In this document: piece by piece, positions 26,423 through 34,953 of the stretch
Layout: the number at the start of each line of letters is the position of its first letter
Numbering within the stretch: position 1 is the stretch's first letter
Source of the DNA: Vibrio salinus
GTDB taxonomy: Bacteria > Pseudomonadota > Gammaproteobacteria > Enterobacterales > Vibrionaceae
Reading direction: 5' to 3'
Length of the DNA: 64,000 bases
Assembly: GCF_021272385.1 (NCBI RefSeq)
Contig: NZ_JAJSDZ010000010.1
Span: 372,001-436,000, forward strand
The notes under the pieces: generated by a model
What the model was told of the DNA's origin: nothing
The model's input: only the letters and a program-made list of their open reading frames with translations
Databases searched by the model: none
Position numbers and translations under genes: made by a program

Positions 26423-28600
26423 TTATGCAGCATTAACTGAAGAAACAAGGCAGGTTTGTTCTTCTGTTTGTTTGGCTTGTATTGCTGTTAAAGCAATGGT
26501 GTAGATGATGTCATCGACTAAGGCACCCCGGGATAAATCATTTACGGGCTTATTCATTCCCTGCAACATCGGCCCGATAGAGACCAGATTTGCGGAGCGT
26601 TGCACGGCTTTATAGGTCGTATTTCCTGTATTTAAATCCGGAAATACAAATACTGTTGCTTTCCCCGCAACAGGAGAGTCCGGAGCTTTAGATGCCGCAA
26701 CATTCTCCATGACGGCAGCATCGTATTGAAGTGGACCATCAATGATTAAATCCGGACGTTTCTTTCTGGCAATGTGGGTTGCTTCGCGGACTTTGTCTAC
26801 GTCTGCTCCCTGACCCGATGTACCGGTTGAGTATGAGATCATGGCCACTTTGGGTTCGATCCCAAATGCCTGTGCAGAATCGGCTGATTGGATAGCTATT
26901 TCTGCCAGTTGTTCTGCTGTTGGATCCGGATTAACTGCACAATCACCATAAACCAGAACCTGATCCGGTAAAAGCATGAAAAATACTGATGAAACAATCG
27001 AAACTCCTGGTGCTGTTTTTATGATTTGAAGCGGCGGAACGATGGTGTTTGCAGTGGTATGGACGGCACCGGAAACCAGGCCATCCACTTCGTTATTTTC
27101 AAGCATCATTGTGGCGAGAAAAACAGAATCCTGCAGTTTTTCCCGGGCGATGATATCAGTCATTCCTTTTTTCTGGCGCAGCTCCACTAAACGGGAGACA
27201 TATCGATCCCGTATTTCGTCTTCATCTATAATGGTGACTCCCGGTCCAAGAGTTACCCCCTGTTGTTCAGCAACTTTGGCTATTTTATCCGGATTACCCA
27301 GTAAAACGCATTCTGCGATTTTTCGTTCTGCACACATTGCTGCTGCTTTTACGGTTCGGGGTTCATCGCCTTCAGGTAAAACGATTCTCTTGGCCGCTTT
27401 ACGGGCCATTTCTGTTAATTCATAGCGAAAAGCGGCCGGACTAAGATGACGGCGGAGATTCAAGTCATTTTTTAGTGATGCGACCCATGGCTCGTCCATA
27501 TAATCAGCAATGAACTCACTAACCAGATCGAACTGTGCGTGATCATCTGCTGATATTTCCGGTGTAAAGCTTTGAAGATCCAGAGAGGTTTGCCATGTGT
27601 TGCTATTTACGCCGAGTATTGGGAGGCCGGTTGCCAGAGCCTGCTGGCATAATTCAATAATGGAAACCGGCAGGCTTGAACCACCGGTCAGTAACAAAGC
27701 TCCGATTTCAATCCCGTTCATTGCAGCAAGGCAGGCGGAGACAATGATTTCCGGCCGGTCTGCCGTTGTAACTAATAAGGCTCCGGGTTGATAGTGTTCA
27801 ATCATATTTGGCACTGAACGGGCACAAAAAACAATCCGGTGTATGCGCCGTTTTTCCAATTCGCCTCTATGAATAATTGTTGCGTTTAAATGTTCCGCGA
27901 TGTCTGTCATTCTGGGAGCAATCAGTTTGTCACACCATGGGATGCATCCCAGTACGGGGATAGGACTTGAATTCAGAACTTGCAGTACCCTAACTCTTGA
28001 CCGGACGGTTGCTTCAGCATCGTCAAACAGATCTGATAGATCAGGTCGGCTATGACCCTGTTCATCAACCGGTTCATTTAATTTATTAACGATAACACCA
28101 GATATTTTTTGATTTCTGGCGCCACCGAATCCTGAGCAGGCTACCTCAATGTGTTCCTTAATTTGCGCCGGACTCTCACCTCCCTGAGCCGTAACAAATA
28201 CAATTTCAGCGTCCAGTGTTTCAGCAACCCGTAAATTCAGTTGATCGGCAAATGGATGCTGGCGGGTGGATAATAATCCTTCAATAAGAGTAATATCCGA
28301 ATTTTTTGTCATATCTTTACTGCGGGCAACAATTTGCTCAAGTAACACATCGGTCTGTTCATTACGTATCAGGTTTTCTGCGTATGTCATTGAAAACGGT
28401 TCTGAAACCTGAACTGAACTGTTTCTTTCTATTATGGATGTTGTCAGATCCGGTTGCCGGAAATCAAGGCGGGGTTGGGCAATAGGCTTAAAGAAGGAAA
28501 CACTCAGTCTTTGGCGTTCCACTGCTCTCAGCACACCGAGACTGACACTGGTCAGTCCAACCTGTGTGCCGATTGGAATCAGCATAATGATTCGGGACAT
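26423..28600 (-). CDS. pta: Phosphate acetyltransferase
   Basis: A 725-residue long-form Pta. The N-terminal part has a dethiobiotin-synthetase-like nucleotide-binding region ([20 protein letters not shown]) and a central DRTGG-type domain. The C-terminal ~330 residues are the catalytic PTA domain ([75 protein letters not shown]). It interconverts acetyl-CoA and acetyl phosphate. A strong GGAGGAG site precedes the ATG. It lies 25 bases after ackA, so the two form one unit. The position next to a CoA-acylating aldehyde dehydrogenase suggests a specialised copy used in fermentation rather than the housekeeping one; that is inference. Confidence 0.94.
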   Translation of the reverse strand: MSRIIMLIPIGTQVGLTSVSLGVLRAVERQRLSVSFFKPIAQPRLDFRQPDLTTSIIERNSSVQVSEPFSMTYAENLIRNEQTDVLLEQIVARSKDMTKNSDITLIEGLLSTRQHPFADQLNLRVAETLDAEIVFVTAQGGESPAQIKEHIEVACSGFGGARNQKISGVIVNKLNEPVDEQGHSRPDLSDLFDDAEATVRSRVRVLQVLNSSPIPVLGCIPWCDKLIAPRMTDIAEHLNATIIHRGELEKRRIHRIVFCARSVPNMIEHYQPGALLVTTADRPEIIVSACLAAMNGIEIGALLLTGGSSLPVSIIELCQQALATGLPILGVNSNTWQTSLDLQSFTPEISADDHAQFDLVSEFIADYMDEPWVASLKNDLNLRRHLSPAAFRYELTEMARKAAKRIVLPEGDEPRTVKAAAMCAERKIAECVLLGNPDKIAKVAEQQGVTLGPGVTIIDEDEIRDRYVSRLVELRQKKGMTDIIAREKLQDSVFLATMMLENNEVDGLVSGAVHTTANTIVPPLQIIKTAPGVSIVSSVFFMLLPDQVLVYGDCAVNPDPTAEQLAEIAIQSADSAQAFGIEPKVAMISYSTGTSGQGADVDKVREATHIARKKRPDLIIDGPLQYDAAVMENVAASKAPDSPVAGKATVFVFPDLNTGNTTYKAVQRSANLVSIGPMLQGMNKPVNDLSRGALVDDIIYTIALTAIQAKQTEEQTCLVSSVNAA

Positions 28601-28625
28601 AATAGACTCCTCCGCTCTTTTAAAT

Positions 28626-29867
28626 TTAGTCGGTTAAACATTGATATTCTGTGTCGGGTACCGTTTTTAATATTCCTGTCAGACGGGCGGTATCTTCCGC
28701 GATGATTTGCTCTTCATTGGTCGGTATAACCCATGCGGCGATCTGGCTGTCCTGAGTTGTAATCGAGCTTTCGGTACCTGACCGGGCATCGTTATTCGCT
28801 GCCGGGTTTTCATAGATACCTAAGAAAGCCAGACGATTTAAAACCAGCCGTCTTATCAGTGATGCATTTTCACCAATACCACCTGTAAAGACGATGGCGT
28901 CGGGTATTCCGTCCAAAGTCGTAATATAGCCAGCGATGTATTTTGCCAGTCGATGACAAAATACTTCCATTGCACGGGTGGCGGATGCTTTATGACCATA
29001 ATGTTCCGTCACAAAACGACAATCCGAAGTTTCTTCCGTTAATCCAGCCAGACCGGATTGTTTGGTTAATATTGTATTGATTTGTTGGACGGAATAGCCG
29101 AGGGTATCGTGAAGATGAAAAATAATGGCTGGGTCAATATCACCACACCGTGTTCCCATGACTAATCCTTCTAATGGTGTCAGCCCCATTGAGGTATCAA
29201 CGGAACGGCCATTTTTTATGGCACAAACCGAAGCTCCGTTGCCTAAATGGCAGCTAATCAGGCTGGTTTTATGTTCTGATTTGTTCAGTAGTATGGCTGT
29301 CCGGCGGGTAATATATCGATGGGATGTACCATGCATGCCATACCGACGAATTTTATGTTTTTCATACAGACTGTATGGGAGTGCGTACAGATAAGCGGAT
29401 TCAGGCATACTTTGATGAAATGCAGTATCAAACACCGCTACATTTTTCATTGCCGGGAATGCTTTTTGCGCAGCGCGGATTCCAATAACATGTGCTGGAT
29501 TGTGTAAGGGAGCCAGTGTTGCACAAGCCTGGATACCGTCAATAACGTTGTCGTTAATTAAAACAGAGTTTGCAAACTGTTCCCCTCCGTGTACCACTCT
29601 ATGTCCGATGGCGGAAATTTTTTCAGTGATGGCTTTGGATGAGGCAAGAATGCTATCTGCCATATAGGTCAGTGCTATTTCGTGATCTGCATCATTACAT
29701 AAAGGTTGACTGAATTTTCTGTTATTGAGTATCCAACTAATACGGGCTTGTGGTAAAGAGAGACATTCTGCTAAGCCACTCAGGCAAGTATGTCCGGAGA
29801 TGGGGTCTACGACAGCAAATTTAAGTGATGAGCTGCCACAATTAAGAACTAATATTAAATCAGACAT
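28626..29867 (-). CDS. ackA: Acetate kinase
   Basis: A 413-residue sugar-kinase-fold enzyme. Signatures: [14 protein letters not shown] at the start, [57 protein letters not shown] and FTGGIGENA. It converts acetyl phosphate and ADP to acetate and ATP. GGTGA lies ahead of the ATG. Its start is separated by 314 bases, including a long inverted repeat, from the upstream aldehyde dehydrogenase on the same strand. Whether they share a transcript is unsettled. Confidence 0.95.
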   Translation of the reverse strand: MSDLILVLNCGSSSLKFAVVDPISGHTCLSGLAECLSLPQARISWILNNRKFSQPLCNDADHEIALTYMADSILASSKAITEKISAIGHRVVHGGEQFANSVLINDNVIDGIQACATLAPLHNPAHVIGIRAAQKAFPAMKNVAVFDTAFHQSMPESAYLYALPYSLYEKHKIRRYGMHGTSHRYITRRTAILLNKSEHKTSLISCHLGNGASVCAIKNGRSVDTSMGLTPLEGLVMGTRCGDIDPAIIFHLHDTLGYSVQQINTILTKQSGLAGLTEETSDCRFVTEHYGHKASATRAMEVFCHRLAKYIAGYITTLDGIPDAIVFTGGIGENASLIRRLVLNRLAFLGIYENPAANNDARSGTESSITTQDSQIAAWVIPTNEEQIIAEDTARLTGILKTVPDTEYQCLTD

Positions 29868-30181
29868 AGCGTGTAATCACCTATGAATAAAATACGGAGC
29901 AACTCGCTTTTTATTTTCTCTGAGGTCCCGTATTTTGAGAGGTATATTTAATCGTTTGATTTTAATTTTATCAAACGCATTTATTTTTGAGTTTTAAATA
30001 GTGTTAAGTGGTTTTGAAATAAAATTTACATAATAAAAATATAAAAGCTTCAGCGGTAAATATGTCATGTGTTCTCATATTTATACATAATATGGATAGG
30101 GGTATTTCCTTATTTTTTGCCAAATAATGGCTTGTTTAAAAACACATGATACATATTTACTGCTGAAATTAGTTTATTGTT
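29868..30181. other. Intergenic region between acylating aldehyde dehydrogenase and ackA
   Basis: AT-rich, without a gene. Besides the large repeat at 30051-30165, it holds CGTTTGAT (29953-29960) facing ATCAAACG (29970-29977), an 8-base dyad 85 to 110 bases before ackA that may be an operator or hairpin. Confidence 0.5.
30051..30165. repeat. Long imperfect inverted repeat downstream of the acylating aldehyde dehydrogenase
   Basis: The left arm, beginning CAGCGGTAAATATG (30051-30073), is the complement of the right arm, ending CATATTTACTGCTG (30141-30165), over about 23 bases with one mismatch and a 2-base bulge. The 67-base interval includes a small GCCA-AATAA-TGGC hairpin. It lies 16 bases beyond the dehydrogenase stop, so it may be a terminator, an RNA-processing site or an attenuator before ackA-pta. 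Confidence 0.65.
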
Positions 30182-31555
30182 TTAGGCAACTTTACTTACA
30201 CAACAATCAAAATCGTAAACGACACGCTTTATATTAATTAAATGTTCTGGTCCCACATTATCAGAAACTGAACTTCCTCCGACTGCACCACATCCTAACG
30301 TCATAGAAGGAATTAATTCCGTGGTTGCACCGATAGCACCTAATGCACTTGGTGTATTAACCAGACAACGGGATACAGGGACCTGAACAGAAAAATCCTG
30401 AATGATTTTTTCGTTTTCAGAGTGAATCGATGCTGTATGGCCACTGCCTTCATTTTCAAGAAGTTCGACACAGCGTTTTATAGCTGATTTACTGTCGTTC
30501 TCAACGTACATAGCCAGAATCGGTGTCAGTTTTTCTCTTGAATACGGATTGGTTTTACTAACTGTAGATTGTTTGGAAACCAGCAACTTAACATTATCCG
30601 GAATTACTAATCCTGCCATTTCGGCAACATAGCCTGCAGTTTTACCAACAATAGCCGGATTCATTGTGCCATTTTCGCGCAGGATGAAATGACTGAGTTT
30701 TTCTGATTCTTCTTCGGATAGGAAATAGCCACCCTGAGCTGTAATTTCCTGTCTGACCTGAGATTCGATGGCTTCTTCAATGACTATGGATTGCTCAGAC
30801 GCACAAATCACACCATTATCAAATGTTTTGCTCGATATAATTTTTTTCACCGCATTTTTTATATTAGCTGTTTTATCGATAAAGGCCGGGCAGTTTCCGG
30901 GACCAACGCCAATAGCTGGGTTACCTGAGCTGTATGCTGCTCTTACCATGGCTTCTCCACCAGTTGCCAGAATCAAAGCGGTATCTTTGTTATGCATTAG
31001 CTCCTGTGTGCCTTCCAGAGACAGTTCGGTCATGCAGCCGATAATACCTGCCGGAGCGCCGGCATCCACAGCGGCTTCATGGATAATTCTAACGGTTTCC
31101 TGAATGCAGTTTTTTGCTGAAGGGTGAGGAGAAATAACAATGCCGTTACCGGATTTAATTGCTACCAGTGTTTTGAATATGGCTGTTGATGTTGGGTTAG
31201 TTGAAGGAATTAATGCACCCAGCACGCCCAAAGGTACCGCAATATCCATAGTTTTTGTTTCGGTATCTTTACGTAAAATCCCTACAGTTTTTAAATCTTT
31301 TATATATTGGTACAGAGCGTTCGTTGCAAATTCGTTCTTTGTTATTTTATCTTTTACATTACCAAATCCGGTTTCAGATACGGCCATTTGTGCCAGTTGA
31401 ATTGTCTCTCTTCGGACTGCTTCTGCCATGCTATATACAATGGCATCAATTTTTTCCTGTGAGAATGTTCTTAATATTTCTTGGGCGGCTTTCGCATTCT
31501 GAATTAGTTCAATGGCTTCCATTACGGATTCATTTTTTTGCATTTCATGTTTCAT
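30182..31555 (-). CDS. CoA-acylating aldehyde dehydrogenase (acetaldehyde/sulfoacetaldehyde type)
   Basis: A 457-residue enzyme of the EutE/AdhE-N/SauS group, which oxidises an aldehyde to an acyl-CoA with NAD(P)+. Seen are IPSTNPTSTAIFKTLVAIKSGN, SPHPSAKNCIQETV, LATGGEAMVRAAYSSGNPAIGVGPGN, catalytic cysteine in FDNGVICASEQS, and GCGAVGGSSVSDNVGPEHL near the end. GGAGGT lies 6 bases before the ATG. The branch cannot be fixed: acetaldehyde and sulfoacetaldehyde enzymes look alike here. With ackA and pta downstream, the product can yield ATP. No microcompartment shell, taurine or isethionate genes are visible. Confidence 0.87.
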   Translation of the reverse strand: MKHEMQKNESVMEAIELIQNAKAAQEILRTFSQEKIDAIVYSMAEAVRRETIQLAQMAVSETGFGNVKDKITKNEFATNALYQYIKDLKTVGILRKDTETKTMDIAVPLGVLGALIPSTNPTSTAIFKTLVAIKSGNGIVISPHPSAKNCIQETVRIIHEAAVDAGAPAGIIGCMTELSLEGTQELMHNKDTALILATGGEAMVRAAYSSGNPAIGVGPGNCPAFIDKTANIKNAVKKIISSKTFDNGVICASEQSIVIEEAIESQVRQEITAQGGYFLSEEESEKLSHFILRENGTMNPAIVGKTAGYVAEMAGLVIPDNVKLLVSKQSTVSKTNPYSREKLTPILAMYVENDSKSAIKRCVELLENEGSGHTASIHSENEKIIQDFSVQVPVSRCLVNTPSALGAIGATTELIPSMTLGCGAVGGSSVSDNVGPEHLINIKRVVYDFDCCVSKVA

Positions 31556-31921
31556 TGTGAACCTCCGAGGCTATTGTTTGATACCTTCTCTGTATTGATT
31601 AGGTAGATATTCATGATCGGAACATGAGTTTTGTTTGTAAGCTCTCTGAAAACCACAATATCAATAGGGTTGAAATATAACTAATTCAGTTTTTAAAAAA
31701 ATAGCTCTTTTTTTATTAAGGCAGATAAATGACAGTAGTATGGATCACATATTTATTAAAGAGTGTATTTAAATAGGATAATTAAATTTTTTCAATTATC
31801 CTTTCAAGATATTTTATTTCATTTTTATTTATTTTGAAATTAAAATTTCAATATTTTCTAATTTAGAAATGAAGATAAATATAATTTGAGCTGTTATATT
31901 GAAAGTTTCTGATTTTGCAAT
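31556..31921. other. AT-rich intergenic region upstream of the acylating aldehyde dehydrogenase
   Basis: No gene seen. AGGATAATT (31775-31783) facing AATTATCCT (31794-31802) is a 9-base dyad that could end the SemiSWEET transcript. The rest should hold the dehydrogenase promoter, but no operator stands out. Confidence 0.4.
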
Positions 31922-32182
31922 TTACTCTGTGTTTTTCAGGGTATGTTTTAATTTAATCATAAAGATAATGCCGGACAGTGTAACCGTAATAATATTGGCT
32001 GTGATAACTGGAATGGAATGAATATCAATACCATAGATCAGCCAACATATTGATCCCATTAAAAACAGTGTATACATTGAAAGAGAAATACTTTTGGTAT
32101 CTTTTGATTTAATAGTATGTATGATTTGCGGTAGAAAGCTGATGGTTGTTAGTACAGCTGCAAAGTATCCTGTTAAATGCAT
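31922..32182 (-). CDS. SemiSWEET-type small sugar transporter
   Basis: An 86-residue protein with three membrane helices and the PQ-loop signature near the start (TTISFLPQIIHTIKSKDTKS), the arrangement of bacterial SemiSWEETs, which work as dimers passing sugars across the inner membrane. Further helices are SLSMYTLFLMGSICWLIYGI and SIPVITANIITVTLSGIIFMI. AGGA lies 7 to 8 bases before the ATG. It follows the alpha/beta hydrolase by 15 bases on the same strand and so shares the MerR-type promoter. The substrate is unknown. Confidence 0.87.
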   Translation of the reverse strand: MHLTGYFAAVLTTISFLPQIIHTIKSKDTKSISLSMYTLFLMGSICWLIYGIDIHSIPVITANIITVTLSGIIFMIKLKHTLKNTE

Positions 32183-32197
32183 AGTAATAATCCTATA

Positions 32198-32782
32198 TTA
32201 TTTAATAATAATGTTATTAATCATTTTTTTCAGTAGGTTATAAAGCTTCGGGAAACAGGTGTAGCCATCTTCTGACAAAAAGTGTCCACCATTACTAATG
32301 GTGACAAGGCGGGCCGAAAGGTTATCTGCCAGTTCTCTGCTCAAATGGCCAGGAACAATGGAATCCTGATCAGAGTTAATCACTATTCGTCGGGGAACCT
32401 GCGAAATTATTTTTTTAAAGTGAATTTGTTCCGTAACAAAGGAATTTAGTTGAGGTAATGATGGTAATTGTTCGGTAAACCCGGATACCAGGATCATCCC
32501 ACCAATGTGATCATTAAATAAGCTGCTTTGTAAATATTTCAACAGAGTGACGCAACCAAGGCTGTGTGCGATAAAAATACTATTTTTGCTTAAGATATTC
32601 ATTTCTTTACGTAGTGCTGCCTGCCATTTGTCAGGTTCCGGTGAGTGTGAGTCTGGTAGGTTTACTATTTTTACTGTGATATTTCTTTGTCTGAGTTTGT
32701 TTTGTAACCAACGGAACCAGTGATCTTCCGTGGAGGCCATAAATCCATGAATAATGTATACATTTATCTCTTCCATTTGCAT
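32198..32782 (-). CDS. RBBP9/YdeN-family serine hydrolase
   Basis: About 194 residues from the ATG at 32782; the next ATG at 32776 is equally possible because AAAGGA is spaced better for it. A longer open frame runs through the promoter and was rejected. The small alpha/beta-hydrolase fold begins EINVYIIHGFMASTEDHWF. The nucleophile elbow is FIAHSLGCVTLLKYL, the aspartate is in INSDQDSIVPG, and the histidine is in SNGGHFLSEDGY, as in the RBBP9/YdeN family of small hydrolases with unknown substrates. It is the first gene of a two-gene unit with the SemiSWEET and is divergent from a MerR regulator. Confidence 0.85.
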   Translation of the reverse strand: MQMEEINVYIIHGFMASTEDHWFRWLQNKLRQRNITVKIVNLPDSHSPEPDKWQAALRKEMNILSKNSIFIAHSLGCVTLLKYLQSSLFNDHIGGMILVSGFTEQLPSLPQLNSFVTEQIHFKKIISQVPRRIVINSDQDSIVPGHLSRELADNLSARLVTISNGGHFLSEDGYTCFPKLYNLLKKMINNIIIK

Positions 32783-32828
32783 ATATCCTTTCAAAGTGAA
32801 ACGGTATTGAATGAAGTTCATTTCTGAT

Positions 32829-32860
32829 ACTATAAACTTTGACAGCAATGTCAGGGTCAA
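32829..32860 (-). promoter_or_regulatory. MerR-type promoter with 20-bp spacer and central dyad
   Basis: On the minus strand TTGACC (32860-32855) and TATAGT (32834-32829) are separated by 20 bp rather than 17. The spacer contains the perfect dyad TGACA-TTGC-TGTCA (32853-32840). Stretched spacers with a central dyad are the mark of promoters activated by MerR-family twisting. It reads toward the hydrolase and SemiSWEET genes, about 45 bases before the hydrolase start. The MerR gene starts 18 bases to its right. Confidence 0.75.
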
Positions 32861-32877
32861 GAGCTGGGAGATAAAAT

Positions 32878-33255
32878 ATGAAAATTGGTGAGCTCGCAAA
32901 GAAGACAGGAGTGAGTCAGCGTATGCTTCGTTATTATGAACAGGAAGGTCTGCTCAAACCTAATCGCACTCGTTCCGGTTACCGGGACTACAATCAGCAG
33001 TCTGAGAAGCTGGTTGCCCACATTCGTCATTTGAGTGAGGCCGGAATTAAGTTAAGCAGCATTAAACTTATGCTTCCCTGTCTTTCTGGTGGTGATGAGG
33101 CCATTTTTGTTGGATGTCCATTAGTGAAAGAAACGCTGAAAACAGAACTGATAAAGCTGGATCAGAAATTGGTTGAGTTGGCGGTAAGTCGAAATGCTAT
33201 TGCTACTTTTTTGCAAACGGCGCTTCCTGATTCGGATCACTCAGAAACTCAATGA
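32878..33255 (+). CDS. MerR-family transcriptional regulator
   Basis: 125 residues. The N-terminal winged helix-turn-helix is textbook: MKIGELAKKTGVSQRMLRYY then EQEGLLKPNRTRSGYRDY. A dimerisation helix follows (KETLKTELIKLDQKLVELAVSRNA). GGGAG lies 7 bases before the ATG. The C-terminal part has two cysteines (MLPCLSG, VGCPLV), but not the metal-binding loop of CueR or ZntR, so an organic or redox signal is likelier. It is divergent from the hydrolase-SemiSWEET unit and overlooks a promoter of the MerR-activated type. Confidence 0.9.
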   Translation: MKIGELAKKTGVSQRMLRYYEQEGLLKPNRTRSGYRDYNQQSEKLVAHIRHLSEAGIKLSSIKLMLPCLSGGDEAIFVGCPLVKETLKTELIKLDQKLVELAVSRNAIATFLQTALPDSDHSETQ

Positions 33256-33404
33256 GGTAAGAAAGAAGAGTTAAGTAAGAATTATTCCGTGTAAAAGATC
33301 TACTGGCTTGATATTCTGATCTGCAGCATGGGCTTTATATTCGGAAAGATCGATTAAAACAGAGTAAAAAAACTGTAGAACAGATCTCAGTATCTATTGA
33401 ATGA

Positions 33405-33426
33405 TGAGCCGGAGATTTCCGGCTCA
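33405..33426 (-). terminator. Hairpin after the RsgA-like gene
   Basis: TGAGCCGGA (33405-33413) and TCCGGCTCA (33418-33426) make a perfect 9-base GC-rich stem with a 4-base loop, 12 bases beyond the stop. The U-run is poor. Confidence 0.65.
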
Positions 33427-33437
33427 GATAGTTGAAA

Positions 33438-34484
33438 TTAAAAGCGTTTTTTCCGGTCATTTAATTCGGACTTCATGGTCCGGATCATTTTCCCGAATTG
33501 TTTATGTTTCGCTCTCTGTTCCTTCAGAGAAGCGCTGTTTCTGGCCTGTTCTCTTAATAATTTAAAATAGTTCGTCAGCCTGCGGGATTCCAGTTCACCA
33601 TTCTCAATGGCTTTTTGAACAGCACACCCCGGCTCTCCGGAATGTTGGCAGTTACTAAAACGACATCGCTGAGCCAGGTGTTCAATTTCCGAAAAGGTCT
33701 GAGACATACCATTTTGACACCCGGTCATTTGTAACTCTCTCATTCCCGGGGTGTCTATTAGTACAGCGCCGGTTGACATAAAGTGCATTGTCCGGGCTGT
33801 GGTAGTATGGCGTCCTTTCTGGTCATCCTCTCTGATTTGTCCTGTGCGCTGGATTTCATCACCAAGTAAGGTATTAATTAATGTTGATTTCCCAACCCCG
33901 GAAGAACCTAAAAAGGAAAGTGTTCTTCCCTGATGACACCAGTCTGACAGCACCTGACAGCTTTCTTTGTCTAAAGCATTAACGGATTCGACAATTAATA
34001 GTGGGTCTAACTGCCTTACCGCCATTTTTTTAGCTTCAACATCGTCATGACAGAGATCTTGTTTAGTTAGTATGACAACAGGTTCTACTTTTGCTTCATG
34101 AGCTAAAGCCAGATAACGTTCAATGCGGTTCAGGTTGAAATCTGCATTTAATGAACACACGATAAGGGCCGTATCTACATTCGCAACGATGTATTGTTCC
34201 CCGATCTGGGTACCTGATGATTTCCTTTTAAACAGAGACTTACGTTCCAGAAGCCGTAAGAAATGTTTGTTTATATCAAGTAATAGCCAGTCTCCCAGGA
34301 CCATTTTGGGAAGGAACGGCGTGACAGGTAAGCGGACTTTATCCTGCCCGGTGTGTAGAACGTATTCACTTCGGTGATGGAAGATGACTCTGGCGATAGT
34401 CGTATATTCAAACTCTTCCACAGATAACTGTTGCTGGAAAAATGGTTGCCAGCCTAAAAGTCTTAAAGATATTTTTGAATTCAT
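33438..34484 (-). CDS. rsgA: Ribosome small-subunit GTPase RsgA-like protein
   Basis: A 348-residue circularly permuted GTPase. An OB-fold region (residues ~30-110) is followed by the permuted GTPase motifs: ILTKQDL (G4), FLGSSGVGKSTLINTLL (G1), HTTTART (G2) and IDTPGMREL (G3). A zinc-binding tail follows (CRFSNCQHSGEPGC) and then a basic, coiled C-terminus. RsgA proteins help mature the 30S subunit and hydrolyse GTP on it. Vibrios usually carry the housekeeping rsgA near orn and psd; those are absent here, so this may be a second copy, but the window cannot show that. The ribosome site before the ATG is weak. Confidence 0.88.
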   Translation of the reverse strand: MNSKISLRLLGWQPFFQQQLSVEEFEYTTIARVIFHHRSEYVLHTGQDKVRLPVTPFLPKMVLGDWLLLDINKHFLRLLERKSLFKRKSSGTQIGEQYIVANVDTALIVCSLNADFNLNRIERYLALAHEAKVEPVVILTKQDLCHDDVEAKKMAVRQLDPLLIVESVNALDKESCQVLSDWCHQGRTLSFLGSSGVGKSTLINTLLGDEIQRTGQIREDDQKGRHTTTARTMHFMSTGAVLIDTPGMRELQMTGCQNGMSQTFSEIEHLAQRCRFSNCQHSGEPGCAVQKAIENGELESRRLTNYFKLLREQARNSASLKEQRAKHKQFGKMIRTMKSELNDRKKRF

Positions 34485-34953
34485 TTATATGCCCTGCATA
34501 CAGAAACATCTGCATTAACATTGACAGAAATGTATGGGGTAAAATGAAGTAGAATTACCCCCGGTTATAGAACACCGGGTGAAGGGGAGAAGGGAGTAAA
34601 GTAATAAGATCTATCCAGAATGAACTTTTTATTTCTCAACTTTCACCGGGTGGGTTTTAACGACAATCATCAATATCTCCTTACTCTTTTAAACTCTTAA
34701 AAATTCTAACCAACATTTATTGCTATAGCAAATGGGAAATAAGATTTGCATTCCTTAGAGTTGTGCTGAACCGGGAAATGCATCTATGTTCATTAATGTA
34801 AGATCAGGCCTTTTTAAAAAGGAAGATCAATATCTTATTTTTATTATTTAATGTTCAGTTTGGTTCTCCGGGCAAGTTATACGGGGCGCAAATCATTAGC
34901 TTTGCACTATACTTAATTTCAATTAAATGGTCTGAGTGAATATCAGGTGATGT
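34485..34953. other. Intergenic region upstream of a chemoreceptor gene
   Basis: No gene seen. It holds two copies of the odd palindrome CACCGGGTG (about 34572 and 34650), and a perfect 14-base palindrome CCTTTTTAAAAAGG (34809-34822) flanked by GATC on both sides. The functions of these are unknown; the last may be an operator for the receptor gene. Confidence 0.4.

Noticed and set aside
26423..28600. Opposite-strand open frames inside pta, scrK and other long genes
   Set aside because: They are shadows of strongly supported genes, without start signals or domain content.
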